From: Aeromicrobium camelliae
GTDB taxonomy: Bacteria > Actinomycetota > Actinomycetes > Propionibacteriales > Nocardioidaceae
Direction of reading: 5' to 3'
Assembly (NCBI RefSeq): GCF_003850045.1
Contig: NZ_RQJX01000003.1
Span: forward strand, 1-64,000
DNA: 64,000 bases
In this document: piece after piece, positions 1 to 7,874 of the stretch
How the letters are laid out: the number at the start of each line of letters is the position of its first letter
How positions within the stretch are numbered: position 1 is the stretch's first letter
Translations under genes and position numbers: made by a program
The notes under the pieces: model-generated
Told to the model about the DNA's origin: nothing
The model's input: only the letters and a program-made list of their open reading frames with translations
Databases searched by the model: none

Positions 1-308
1 AAGACAACCCGCAGGGCGTCAGTCTCGATACAAGTCAGAACGCCAGCAACAGCCCACACCCATCTTCACCGTCTCGATACGTCGCCCACCGAGGCCATAG
101 GTGGTCGAGTAGGAGGTCGCTCAGCGACCGACGCATCGAGACCACGCCACGTCAACTGGTCTCGATACGCGGCTCGCAGAGCTCGCCACTACTCGACCAC
201 CTAACCCCGGTGGTCGAGTAGGAGGTCGCTCAGCGACCGACGTATCGACCACGTTGCGTGGTCTCGATACGCTCCCTCGTTCCTCGGTCGCTACTCGACC
301 ACCTACGG
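1..308. repeat. Block of interspersed hairpin repeats
   Basis: This stretch has no gene. It holds about four copies, in both orientations, of an imperfect palindrome of about 45 bases. Its ends read GGTGGTCGAGTA and TATCGAGACCAC, and its centre often forms a GGTCGC/GCGACC stem. Copies sit near 100-145, 157-203, 209-253 and 257-303. The block abuts the 3' end of the leftward gene ending at 309, so it may also end transcription. The same family recurs near 6024, 12153 and 29959. Confidence 0.85.
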
Positions 309-1268
309 TTACTTCACGAGGAGTTGGCGGTGGCGTTGGACGGCTAGGTCGGTGTCTTCGTGGGCGAGGTCGGCGTTGATCTGCGCGGCCGTGGTCAGAC
401 CCGAGCCGGCGGCGGCCACCACCATCGAACCGAGATCCGAGGCGTTACCGGCCGCCCACACGCCGTCGACCTGCGTACGGCCTGTCGGGTCGATCGGGAT
501 GAGGTCGCCGAATCCGCCCGGGTGCGCTTCCAACGAACCGCCCAACTGCTCATGCAGCTCACCTCGGGCGACGAACCGCGGAGCGACCGTGACCGCGTCG
601 ACCTCGACCTCGGTGCCGTCGGCGAGGACCACCCCGCGCAGCCGCTCGCCGTCGTCGCTGAGCCGCTCGACCCGTCCTTCGACCACACGCACACCCAACG
701 CGCTCAGCTGCTCAGCCTGCTCGTCGGTCAACGGCTCCATCTCATGGAGAAACAACGTGATGTACTCGCTGAGCTGCCGGAACAACAGCACCTGGTGCAA
801 GCTCGCCGCCGCGCGCCCCAGGATCCCGATGTGCTGACCGCGGGCCTCCCACCCGTGGCAGTACGGGCAGTGCAGGACGCTGCTCCCCCAGAATCGCTGT
901 ACTCCGGGAACGTCAGGCAGCTCGTCGACGAGCCCGGAGGTCAACAGCAGACGCCGTCCGCGCACCTCGGTACCGTCCTCGAGCCGCACACCGAACTCGC
1001 TGCCCTCGCGGGCGGCCTCGACGGCACGTCCGTCGAGGAACGTGACCCCGTACTCCTCGGCCTCGCGGCGCCCGTGCGCCAGCACCTCGGTCGGGGGCAT
1101 GCCCTCGCGGCTCAAGAAGTTGTGCACTCCGTGCGCGGGGGCGTTGCGTGGTTCTCCTGCGTCGATCACGACGACCGAACGGAGCGACCGGGCGAGCGCC
1201 ACCGCTGCGGCGAGCCCGGCGGGTCCGCCACCGATCACGACGACGTCGTACTGCTGGTTCTGATTCAT
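309..1268 (-). CDS. Thioredoxin-reductase-like NAD(P)/FAD oxidoreductase
   Basis: A 319-residue flavoprotein of the thioredoxin reductase fold. The FAD dinucleotide motif GGGPAG is at residues 13-18, a CPYC motif is at about 134-137 where classical TrxB has CATC, and the C-terminal FAD segment WAAGN is near 271. It probably moves electrons from NAD(P)H through FAD to a disulfide or small oxidant in the cytoplasm; the partner is unknown. The start at 1268 is preferred because a strong GAGGAGGCT ribosome site lies just upstream and the flavin motif follows at once; a longer reading would add 78 unrelated residues. It is divergent from an XRE-cupin regulator 82 bases away, which may control it. 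Confidence 0.88.
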   Translation of the reverse strand: MNQNQQYDVVVIGGGPAGLAAAVALARSLRSVVVIDAGEPRNAPAHGVHNFLSREGMPPTEVLAHGRREAEEYGVTFLDGRAVEAAREGSEFGVRLEDGTEVRGRRLLLTSGLVDELPDVPGVQRFWGSSVLHCPYCHGWEARGQHIGILGRAAASLHQVLLFRQLSEYITLFLHEMEPLTDEQAEQLSALGVRVVEGRVERLSDDGERLRGVVLADGTEVEVDAVTVAPRFVARGELHEQLGGSLEAHPGGFGDLIPIDPTGRTQVDGVWAAGNASDLGSMVVAAAGSGLTTAAQINADLAHEDTDLAVQRHRQLLVK

Positions 1269-1325
1269 GGAGCCTCCTCGTTCGGCACCCAGCATGCGTA
1301 CCCCGGAACGAGAAGTGCAAACCAC

Positions 1326-1342
1326 TTTGCCGGTGTGGCAAA
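1326..1342. promoter_or_regulatory. Candidate operator between divergent genes
   Basis: TTTGCCGGTGTGGCAAA is an inverted repeat with perfect 6-base arms around GGTGT. It lies 9 bases before the XRE-cupin start and within the shared promoter region of the divergent flavoprotein gene. This is a natural place for autoregulation by the XRE protein. No experiment supports it; it is inferred from symmetry and position. Confidence 0.5.
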
Positions 1343-1350
1343 CTGCGGGC

Positions 1351-1935
1351 ATGGACGCTACCGAGCAGACCCTCGCCGGAGTGGGAAGCCGCCTGCGCGC
1401 CGTCCGCAACGGCCGCAGGCTCACCTTGAACGACGTCGCGCAGGACGCCGGCATCTCGGTGAGCACCCTGTCGCGCCTGGAATCGGGGCAACGCCGCCCC
1501 ACCCTCGAGCTGCTGTTGCCGCTCTCGCGCGTCTACGGAATTCCGCTCGACGAGCTCGTCGGCGCCCCGGCCAACGGTGATCCGCGCATCCACATCCGGC
1601 CCGTTCGGCGCTACGGCCAGATCATCCTGCCGCTCAGCCGCGGGACCACGGGGGTCCACGCGTTCAAGCACGTCCTGCCGCCCTCGCGCAAACCCGCGAC
1701 GCCGTCCCCGAAGGCGCATCCCGGTCACGAATGGCTCTACGTCATCCACGGGAGACTGCGCCTCGTCCTCGGCGAGCAGGACCTCGTGCTCGAGGACGGC
1801 CAGGCGGCCGAGTTCGACACCCGCACCCCGCACTGGTTCGGGGCGGCGGGCGACGAGCCGGTGGAGTTTCTCAGCCTGTTCGGACCGGAGGGGCAGCGCG
1901 TGCACGTGACCCCGGGATCGGAACTCGGGGCCTAG
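1351..1935 (+). CDS. XRE-family regulator with C-terminal cupin
   Basis: A 194-residue DNA-binding protein. An XRE/Cro helix-turn-helix spans about residues 9-68 (ending near VYGIPLDELVG), and a single small cupin barrel about 100-185 with HPGHEWLYVIHG and a late TPHW segment. Proteins with this layout usually sense a small molecule in the cupin and repress a neighbouring gene. Here the natural target is the divergent flavoprotein. The ATG at 1351 is chosen because upstream codons run into the promoter palindrome and the HTH begins soon after. The ligand is unknown. Confidence 0.85.
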   Translation: MDATEQTLAGVGSRLRAVRNGRRLTLNDVAQDAGISVSTLSRLESGQRRPTLELLLPLSRVYGIPLDELVGAPANGDPRIHIRPVRRYGQIILPLSRGTTGVHAFKHVLPPSRKPATPSPKAHPGHEWLYVIHGRLRLVLGEQDLVLEDGQAAEFDTRTPHWFGAAGDEPVEFLSLFGPEGQRVHVTPGSELGA

Positions 1936-1990
1936 CTCGCGCTCCGGTCGAACGAGGCGGCCTGTCAGCTCCCCGCTCTACTCTCGACGC

Positions 1991-2708
1991 ATGCTTCGTA
2001 CCGTCTGCGTCAACGGTACACGCACCCCCGACGATCATCGCGCCCTCTCCGCCGATCCAGTCGTGCTCGCACGGGACGCAGCCCGGGCGATCGCGGCCGG
2101 CGCTGCAGAAGTTCACCTGCATTCCAAGGACGAGGTGGGCCGGGACTCGCTGAGCTCGACATGTCGGGCGTTGGCTGCGGGCGTTCCGCACTGAACTACC
2201 GGGGGTGACGCTCGGGGCGACCACGGGAGCCTGGGCGGTTGACGGTGCCGACGAGCGCCTCGCGCAGATCCGCGGGTGGCAGGAGCTGCCGGACCTCGCC
2301 TCCGTGAACTGGCACGAGGACGGCACCGAGGAGCTCGCCGCGCACCTCAATGAGCGCAACGTCGGAATCGAGGCGGGCCTGTGGACGGTGGACGCGGCCG
2401 AAGGCTGGGCCAGCTCTCCGCACGCCGCCGAGTGCCGTCGGATTCTCGTCGAGGTGCCGGACCTGCCCGACGATCGCGTCCGCGCCACCCCCGAGAACAT
2501 CCTCGCGGTGATCGCGGAGTCGGGGCACGATCTCCCGATCCTGCTGCATGGTGAGGAGCGGTCCGCCTGGCCCGCCGTGCGGCTCGCGCGCGAGCTGGGT
2601 CTCGACACGCGCATCGGGCTCGAAGACACCCTCACCCGACCCGACGGTACGGTGACCGCCTCGAACGCCGAACTCGTCGCGTTATGCCGCGACGTCTGGC
2701 GCAGCTAG
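1991..2708 (+). pseudogene. Frameshifted BKACE (beta-keto acid cleavage, DUF849) gene
   Basis: Two frames together give a short BKACE-type protein of about 239 residues. The first frame (from 1991) carries the N-terminal strand and a metal-binding HLHSK segment and stops at 2192-2194. The second, through 2708, carries LPGVTLGATTGAW, SVNWHEDG, GIEAGLWTVDAAEG and a C-terminal barrel. Adding one base near 2160 would give one unbroken frame, so a one-base deletion is the simplest account. The enzymes of this family cleave 3-keto acids with acetyl-CoA. It could be true decay or a sequencing error; the rest of the reading frame looks unworn. It overlaps the convergent mntR stop by 4 bases. Confidence 0.75.
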
Positions 2709-3370
2709 AGCTCGCTGACCCAGATCGCCTCGGCAGCGGGGAGGCCGAGATCGCGCTCGACCCCGGCCACGCTGACCTTCATCGTGCCCGCGTACTCGTG
2801 GCGCTCGTGCACGTCGAGGACGACGTCGAGGCCGATGCCCTGGTCGGTGAGGAACCGCAGGAGTGCCGGGTCGGCGTCCGACACCCGCGCCACCCGCACC
2901 CGCCCGCCGTCGACCTCGGACAACTGTCGCGCCTCGAGGTCCGGGAGTTCGCCGCTCGCCGTCGGGATCGGGTCGCCGTGCGGGTCGCGGGTGGGATCGC
3001 CGAGGGCGGTGGCCAGACGCTCCATAAACAAGTCGGACACCGCGTGCTCGAGCACCTCGGCCTCGTCGTGCACCTCATCCCAGCCGTAGCCGAGGTAGTC
3101 GACGAGGAAGGTCTCGATAAGCCGGTGCCGCCGCACCATCGCGAGCGCGGCACGACGTCCGGCGTCGGTCAGCTCCACGTCGCCGTACCGCTCGTGGGTG
3201 AGCAGTCCCTGCTGCGTGAGCTTCTTGACCGTCTCGGAGACGGTGGACGGCGACTGACCGAGCCGCTGGGCCAGAGCGCGAGAGGAGATCGGCTCATCGC
3301 GCCACTCGCGACTCGTCCAGATGACCTTGAGATAGTCCTGGTTCGACGCGGTCAGCTCGTCGGGGTGCAC
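2705..3370 (-). CDS. mntR: MntR, manganese-dependent DtxR-family repressor
   Basis: A 221-residue DtxR/MntR family regulator. The N-terminal winged helix (about residues 8-70) contains SPSTVSETVKKL. A metal-binding and dimerisation domain follows, with RRHRLIETFLVDYLGY, WDEVHDEAEVLEHAVSD and DPHGDPIP, and a C-terminal SH3/FeoA-like domain. The match is closer in memory to the mycobacterial MntR (Rv2788/SirR) than to IdeR. It is the last gene of the ABC importer operon, 4 bases after the permease. This suggests a Mn(II)-bound repressor acting on its own operon. I could not find a convincing operator upstream of the first gene. Confidence 0.88.
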   Translation of the reverse strand: MHPDELTASNQDYLKVIWTSREWRDEPISSRALAQRLGQSPSTVSETVKKLTQQGLLTHERYGDVELTDAGRRAALAMVRRHRLIETFLVDYLGYGWDEVHDEAEVLEHAVSDLFMERLATALGDPTRDPHGDPIPTASGELPDLEARQLSEVDGGRVRVARVSDADPALLRFLTDQGIGLDVVLDVHERHEYAGTMKVSVAGVERDLGLPAAEAIWVSEL

Positions 3371-3374
3371 GGTC

Positions 3375-4217
3375 TCAGGCTAGTCGATCGGTCTCGCGCG
3401 CCCGCCGCCATCGGGTCAGCAGCCCGGTGCGCGGAGCGGCGAGATAGGCCAGGGCGAACGCCGCGGCCTGCCCCAGGACGATCATCCCGCCGGGCGCGAC
3501 GTCGAGGTGGAAGCTCGCGGTGAGGCCGGCGATGGATGCGACCACCGCCACCACAGGTGCGAGCACCAGCATGCGGGTGAAGCGTTCGGTGAGCAGCCGC
3601 GCGGTGGCGCCGGGGATGATCAACATCGCGACCACGAGGATCACGCCGACCGCCTGCAGACCGACCACCGTCGTGACGGCAAGCAACCCGAGCAACAGCA
3701 TCGTCAACCGGCGCGGTGACATGCCGACGACGTGCGCGTGCGCGGGGTCGAAAGCCCACAGCACGAGGTCGCGGCGCTTGAGGATCAGCACGACCGAGAC
3801 CAGCACCGCCAGCGCGACCACCTGGGTCACCTCGGCGTCGCTCACCCCCAGCACGTTGCCGAAGAGGATGTGGCCGAGATCGATCTGGCTCGGCACCACC
3901 GAGATGAGCACGAGGCCCAGCGCGAAGAGGCTCGTGAAGACGATGCCGATCGCGGTGTCCTCCTTCGTCGGCCCCGAGCGCACCGCCCCGATCAGCGACA
4001 CGGCGAGCACGGCGAAGACCAGCGCGCCGATCGCGAAGGGCCAGCCGACGACGTACGCGAGGACGACCCCCGGCAGCACCGCGTGCGAGACCGCGTCGCC
4101 CATCAGCGACCACCCGACCAGCACGATCCAGCAGCTCAACAGCGCGCACACCACGGCGGAGGCGACGGTCACGAGCAACGCCACCTGCATGAAGGAGTAG
4201 CCGAACGCCTCGATCAT
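3375..4217 (-). CDS. Manganese/zinc ABC transporter, permease
   Basis: A 280-residue ABC-3 (ZnuB/MntB-type) membrane protein with about eight hydrophobic segments. It starts MIEAFGYSFMQVALL and contains the family motif GDAVSHAVLPG. Its ATG at 4215-4217 overlaps the stop of the ATPase gene by 4 bases, which fixes the start and indicates coupled translation. It would form the inner-membrane channel for Mn(II) or a related divalent ion, working with the ATPase and the lipoprotein encoded upstream. The co-operonic mntR favours manganese over zinc. Confidence 0.88.
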   Translation of the reverse strand: MIEAFGYSFMQVALLVTVASAVVCALLSCWIVLVGWSLMGDAVSHAVLPGVVLAYVVGWPFAIGALVFAVLAVSLIGAVRSGPTKEDTAIGIVFTSLFALGLVLISVVPSQIDLGHILFGNVLGVSDAEVTQVVALAVLVSVVLILKRRDLVLWAFDPAHAHVVGMSPRRLTMLLLGLLAVTTVVGLQAVGVILVVAMLIIPGATARLLTERFTRMLVLAPVVAVVASIAGLTASFHLDVAPGGMIVLGQAAAFALAYLAAPRTGLLTRWRRARETDRLA

Positions 4218-4939
4218 GCGTCCCCCTCCCAGCCGAACGCCCGCGCCAGATGCTCGGGCGTGATCGCGCTCGCCACCGGACCAGAGGTCACGATGCGGCC
4301 TGCGCGCAGAATGACCGCGGCATCGCACCAGTCGGCGAGCCCATGTACGTCGTGCGTCGACACCAGTACGGTCACGCCGCTGGCGGCCGCGTCGCCGATG
4401 ACCTGGCGCAGGGCCATCTCGCTCGGCAGGTCGACGCCCGCGAAGGGCTCGTCCAGCAGGAGCACCTCGGCCTCCTGCGCGAGACCGCGAGCGACGAAGG
4501 CGCGCTTGCGTTGGCCGCCGGAGAGCATGCCGATCTGGCGGTCCTCGAGGCCGAGCAGACCGACCCGCGCGATCGCCTCATCGACGGCGGCGTGGTCCGC
4601 GGCACTGAGCCGGTTGGTCCAGCGGCCACCGCGTTGGCGACCCATCGCGACGACCTCGCGCACGCTCACCGGGAAGTCCCAGTCGATCCGCTCGCTCTGC
4701 GGCACGTAACCGAGAGCGGCACGACGCCGAGCGCGCGCCGGGGTGTCGTCGAGGATGCGCACCTCACCGCCGATGGGGCGCGTGCGGTCGGCGAGCGTGT
4801 CGAACAATGTCGTCTTGCCCGAGCCGTTCATCCCGATGAGCGCGCACACGACACCGGACTCGACCTGCACAGTGACGTCGTGGAGCACGGTCGCGTCGCC
4901 GCGCCGGACGCTGACGCCGCGCACGTCGATCGCCGTCAT
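4214..4939 (-). CDS. Manganese/zinc ABC transporter, ATPase
   Basis: A 241-residue cytoplasmic ABC ATPase. The Walker A motif is GMNGSGKTT near residue 37, the signature is LSGGQRKR, Walker B is EVLLLDEP, and the switch His is in STHDVHGL. It powers the adjacent ABC-3 permease. Its start at 4937-4939 overlaps the stop of the binding-protein gene by 4 bases, and its own stop overlaps the permease start in the same way, so the three genes form one tightly coupled operon. A longer frame upstream is a shadow of the binding-protein gene. Confidence 0.9.
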   Translation of the reverse strand: MTAIDVRGVSVRRGDATVLHDVTVQVESGVVCALIGMNGSGKTTLFDTLADRTRPIGGEVRILDDTPARARRRAALGYVPQSERIDWDFPVSVREVVAMGRQRGGRWTNRLSAADHAAVDEAIARVGLLGLEDRQIGMLSGGQRKRAFVARGLAQEAEVLLLDEPFAGVDLPSEMALRQVIGDAAASGVTVLVSTHDVHGLADWCDAAVILRAGRIVTSGPVASAITPEHLARAFGWEGDA

Positions 4940-5832
4940 GCGCCCCCTCCGAGACCGTCGACGATCGTGCGGACGTCGTGGCGCAGCAGGTCGAGGTACG
5001 TCGGCACGGGCCCGTCCGCCGCCGAGACGGAATCGACATAGAGCGTGCCGCCGAACCGCGTTCCTGCTTCCTCGGCGACCTCGCGCATCGTGCGATCGGA
5101 GACCGTTGACTCGCAGAACACCGCCGGCACGTCGCGCTCCTCGACCGCCCGGGCGACCGAGAGCACTCCCTGCGGCGTGGTCTGCTGCTCGGCGTTGACG
5201 GGCCACAGGAACACCTCCTCCAGACCGGCATCGCGCGCGAGATAGGAGAAGGCGCCCTCGCAGGTCACCAGGACGCGGCGATCCGGAGGCAGCGCGGCGA
5301 CGGCTTCGACCAGTTCGGTCTCGATCGCGTCGAGTTCGGCGCGGTAGGCGTCGGCCTGCTCGCCGATCTCAGCTGTCGCGTCCGGAGCGAGCTCAGTGAG
5401 CGCCTCCTCGAGGACGTTCACATAGCGCTTCGCCTCGCGCGGCGACATCCACGCGTGCGGGTTGGCGTGATCACTGCCGGCGATCGGGAGCGGATCGGTG
5501 TCACGGCTGACGACGACTCGGGGAACGTCGAGCCGCTGCGTGAACTGCTCGAACCAGGCTTCCAGCCCGAGGCCGTTGTCGATCAGCAGATCCGCTGCGT
5601 CGGCGCGGCGCAGATCTCCCGGTGTCGGCTCGTAGCCGTGGACCTCGGCCCCCGGACGCATGAGCGACTCGACGCGGACCGCGTCACCACCGATGGCCCG
5701 CGCCATGTCGGCGACGACGGTGAACGTCGCTACGACATGCGGTCGATCATCGGTCTCGGCGGGGGCGGGCGCGCACGCCGTGAGTAAGCCCGCGACGACC
5801 GCGAGCGCCCCGATGGACCGAAAGTTCGGCAT
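4936..5832 (-). CDS. Manganese/zinc-binding lipoprotein of the ABC importer
   Basis: A 298-residue cluster A-I solute-binding protein (ZnuA/PsaA/MntA family). It has a lipoprotein signal ending LLTAC, with the lipidated Cys at residue 20. Likely metal ligands are the His in VHGYEP, the His residues in the DHANPHAW segment, and later acidic residues. It is anchored outside the membrane and hands the metal to the permease. The start at 5830-5832 is chosen because it gives a complete lipoprotein signal. It is the first gene of the importer-mntR operon. The metal cannot be settled from sequence alone, but mntR points to manganese. Confidence 0.88.
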   Translation of the reverse strand: MPNFRSIGALAVVAGLLTACAPAPAETDDRPHVVATFTVVADMARAIGGDAVRVESLMRPGAEVHGYEPTPGDLRRADAADLLIDNGLGLEAWFEQFTQRLDVPRVVVSRDTDPLPIAGSDHANPHAWMSPREAKRYVNVLEEALTELAPDATAEIGEQADAYRAELDAIETELVEAVAALPPDRRVLVTCEGAFSYLARDAGLEEVFLWPVNAEQQTTPQGVLSVARAVEERDVPAVFCESTVSDRTMREVAEEAGTRFGGTLYVDSVSAADGPVPTYLDLLRHDVRTIVDGLGGGA

Positions 5833-5895
5833 GGCGAACACTTTGGCCACGGTCTCCGTATAGCGCTCGACGAGGAGACGAACTACGATCAGACC

Positions 5896-6000
5896 ATGAC
5901 CGAAATCGATCGTCACTTGCTGCGGGTGGGAACCGTGCGCACCGCGCTCTTCGTCGCGGCGTTCGTCGTCTTCCTCACCCTCGCCGCCGCCCTCGCCTGA
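5896..6000 (+). CDS. Putative 34-residue single-span membrane peptide
   Basis: This short frame begins MTEIDRHLLRVGTVRT and continues as one hydrophobic helix of about 18 residues rich in Ala, Val, Leu and Phe. Nearly all of its codons end in C or G, as in real genes of this genome. It lies divergent from the manganese importer, 63 bases from that start codon, and stops at a TGA at 5998-6000. The ribosome site is weak. I know of no family. It could be a small regulator of metal transport or an unrelated membrane peptide; existence is probable, function unknown. Confidence 0.5.
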   Translation: MTEIDRHLLRVGTVRTALFVAAFVVFLTLAAALA

Positions 6001-6023
6001 GCGACCGAGCCAGCAAGCCCGGG

Positions 6024-6153
6024 TGAGGTGGTCGAGTAGCCGCGAGGTCTCGATACGTCGGTCGCTGAGCGACCTCCTACTCGACCACCTACACCCGGTC
6101 AGCTGGTCGAGTAGCGCGAGGGACGAGCCGCGTCTCGAGACCACCTACACCGG
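6024..6153. repeat. Interspersed hairpin repeats
   Basis: Two to three copies of the GGTGGTCGAGTA...TATCGAGACCAC palindrome family described at 1-308, one with an inner GGTCGCTGAGCGACC hairpin. They fill the gap between the small membrane peptide (+) and the 3' end of the leftward TIGR03084 gene, where they could act as a bidirectional terminator. Confidence 0.85.
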
Positions 6154-6155
6154 GG

Positions 6156-6950
6156 TCAGCGGTCGGCGAGGGGTTTGGGGTCGTTGCCAGGGAGGCCGGC
6201 GAAGGCCTGCACGATGTCGAGCCAGTGGTCCGCGTGCTCGCCCTGCGCTTGCACATCGACGTCGGAGCGATGCCGTCGCCGCGTCGCCAGCAGTGCGAAG
6301 TCCCAGGCATCGCCGGTCACGCGCTCAGGCGCATCCTCCGGACCCCACGTCCACAGCTCGCCGCTCGGCGCCGTGAGTTCGACGCGAACCGGCACGTCGG
6401 GGGCCTGCTCGCCGCGCATCATGTAGGCGAACCCGCGCGTGCGGACGCCGAGGTGGCAGACATGACGCACGCGATCGGTGCGCGGCACCTCGATGCCCAC
6501 CGCCTCCGCGACGTCGTGCCCATGCGCCCAGGTCTCCATGATCCGCGCCGTCGCCATCGACGCCGGGCTCATCGGCGGCCCGAACCACGGCACCTTCTCC
6601 CCCTCGGGCACCGACAGCAACGCCTCCGTCAACGCGCCGCGCCCCTCACGCCAGGCGCGGAGCAGCTGGTCCGGCGGTTCGAGGGCCAGCTCGTCCGCCG
6701 CTTTGTCGACAAATTGCTCCGGGTCGTCCGCCGCTTGGCGCATGACCTCGTCGAAGGCCGGGCGATCGCGGATGGCCTGCTCGGAGGTGACGTCGGTCCA
6801 GTGCAGGTGCGCGATCTGATGCGCGACCGTCCACCCCTCCGGCGTCGTGACGGTCTGCCAGCCTGCGTGGTCGAGGCCGCCGACCCAGCCATCCAGCTGC
6901 AGGCTCTCGGCGGCGAGGTCGTCGAGGATCGCGGCGAGGACGGATGCCAT
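6156..6950 (-). CDS. TIGR03084-family DinB-like metal-binding protein
   Basis: A 264-residue protein resembling the actinobacterial TIGR03084 family, whose N-terminal half has the DinB/mycothiol-dependent four-helix fold. Candidate metal ligands are the His residues in WTVAHQIAHLHWTD (about residues 41-54) and in ETWAHGHDVAEAVG. The C-terminal part with WTWGPEDAPERVTGDAWDFALL matches the wHTH-like domain of mycothiol-dependent maleylpyruvate-isomerase relatives. The start at 6948-6950 lies 1 base after the stop of a TetR gene, so the two form an operon. The substrate is unknown; a thiol-dependent transferase or isomerase is a reasonable guess. Confidence 0.8.
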   Translation of the reverse strand: MASVLAAILDDLAAESLQLDGWVGGLDHAGWQTVTTPEGWTVAHQIAHLHWTDVTSEQAIRDRPAFDEVMRQAADDPEQFVDKAADELALEPPDQLLRAWREGRGALTEALLSVPEGEKVPWFGPPMSPASMATARIMETWAHGHDVAEAVGIEVPRTDRVRHVCHLGVRTRGFAYMMRGEQAPDVPVRVELTAPSGELWTWGPEDAPERVTGDAWDFALLATRRRHRSDVDVQAQGEHADHWLDIVQAFAGLPGNDPKPLADR

Positions 6951-6951
6951 G

Positions 6952-7563
6952 TCAGCGCTCCAGTTCGTGATCGAGGGTCGTGGCCCACGCGTCGAGGATC
7001 GCGGCGCGGCGCGTGGAGTCGTCACTCAGTGTGGCCGCCAAGCCGAGACCGCGCACGAGGTCGAGCGTGGCTTGGACAAGCTGGCGATTGCGTCCGCGGC
7101 TCTCGTCGATGTCGAGCAGTTCGACGGCCTGGGCGTGGGTTTCGCGGCCGATCCGCCGTTCGAGGTCGCCCACCTGCTCGCGGAGCGCGGCGTCGGTGCG
7201 CGCCGCCACCCACAGCTCGAGCGCGGCGAAGAACACCGGCGAGGTGAACTGGCTCGACAACACCTCGAGGACGGCCCGCGTCCGGCCCTCCTCCGGAAGG
7301 TCGGCGATGCCGGCTTCGAGTTCGGTGCGGCGGCGCTCGGTGATGTAGTCGACGGCGGCGAGGACGAGGTCCTGCTTGCTCGGGAAGTGATGCAGTTGAG
7401 CACCGCGGCTCACCCCGGCGCGACGGCTGACGACGGTCGTGGTCGTGCCGGCCCACCCGAACTCGACGAGGGAGTCGACGGTGGCCTCCATGAGCCGCTG
7501 ACGCATCGCCCTGGTGCGCTCACCCTGGGGCGTGCGGGCGCTCGTCGCCTCTCCTGCGGTCAC
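6952..7563 (-). CDS. TetR-family transcriptional regulator
   Basis: A 203-residue TetR regulator. The HTH spans about residues 16-65 with TTTTVVSRRAGVSRGAQLHHFPSKQDLV, followed by an all-helical ligand domain. The GTG start at 7561-7563 is chosen because it gives a normal-length N-terminus; frames further upstream run into a palindrome and are low-complexity. It is the first gene of a pair with the TIGR03084 protein, one base apart, and probably controls that pair. The ligand is unknown. Confidence 0.85.
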   Translation of the reverse strand: MTAGEATSARTPQGERTRAMRQRLMEATVDSLVEFGWAGTTTTVVSRRAGVSRGAQLHHFPSKQDLVLAAVDYITERRRTELEAGIADLPEEGRTRAVLEVLSSQFTSPVFFAALELWVAARTDAALREQVGDLERRIGRETHAQAVELLDIDESRGRNRQLVQATLDLVRGLGLAATLSDDSTRRAAILDAWATTLDHELER

Positions 7564-7665
7564 CGGCCCAGCATGCTCGGCGGAACAAAAACAGTCAAGC
7601 CTGCCGGTAAGTGAGGGCGGGCGCGGAGAGCGAGTCTCACGATGCGAGCGAGTCGACAGCACCTG

Positions 7666-7732
7666 CCCAACTTTTGGCCAGTTCGCGCCCGTTTCGGCGC
7701 GTCCCAGGGGCCACAAGTGGCCAAAAGTCGGG
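7666..7732. repeat. Intergenic inverted repeat
   Basis: A 15-base arm CCCAACTTTTGGCCA at 7666-7680 pairs with TGGCCAAAAGTCGGG at 7718-7732 with one mismatch. Smaller dyads lie inside, including GCCACAAGTGGC. The core contains GCGCCCGTTT, also found inside the hairpin at 45125-45193. It lies in the 212-base gap between the TetR start and the IS481 element. It may be a terminator for the leftward hydrolase gene, displaced from it by the insertion. Confidence 0.7.
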
Positions 7733-7819
7733 GAGAACACCAGGGCCGCGCGCCGGGCTGCGCGAGGCGGCTAGCTGTACTCGGCAGAGACGTTGGTGAC
7801 ACGGGCGTTGCGAAAGGAG

Positions 7820-7874
7820 GAGACCTCCTGGCGTAGTGGAGCTGTCTAGTTCCCCACGTTGACCAGGAGGTCTC
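7820..7874 (+). promoter_or_regulatory. Hairpin sequestering the transposase ribosome site
   Basis: Arms GAGACCTCCTGG (7820-7831) and CCAGGAGGTCTC (7863-7874) form a perfect 12-base-pair stem. The 3' arm contains the AGGAGG ribosome site and touches the GTG start at 7875. In RNA this would hide the ribosome site, a known way for insertion sequences to limit transposase made from readthrough transcripts. A diverged IS481 copy at 54380-54442 has the same layout with changed but still pairing arms. Confidence 0.75.

Noticed and set aside
1-308. CRISPR array
   Set aside because: Repeats are palindromic, occur in both orientations, vary in length and have no regular spacers; no cas gene is near.
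5833-5895. MntR operator before the manganese importer
   Set aside because: No inverted repeat of convincing length or similarity to known MntR boxes; only short chance dyads.
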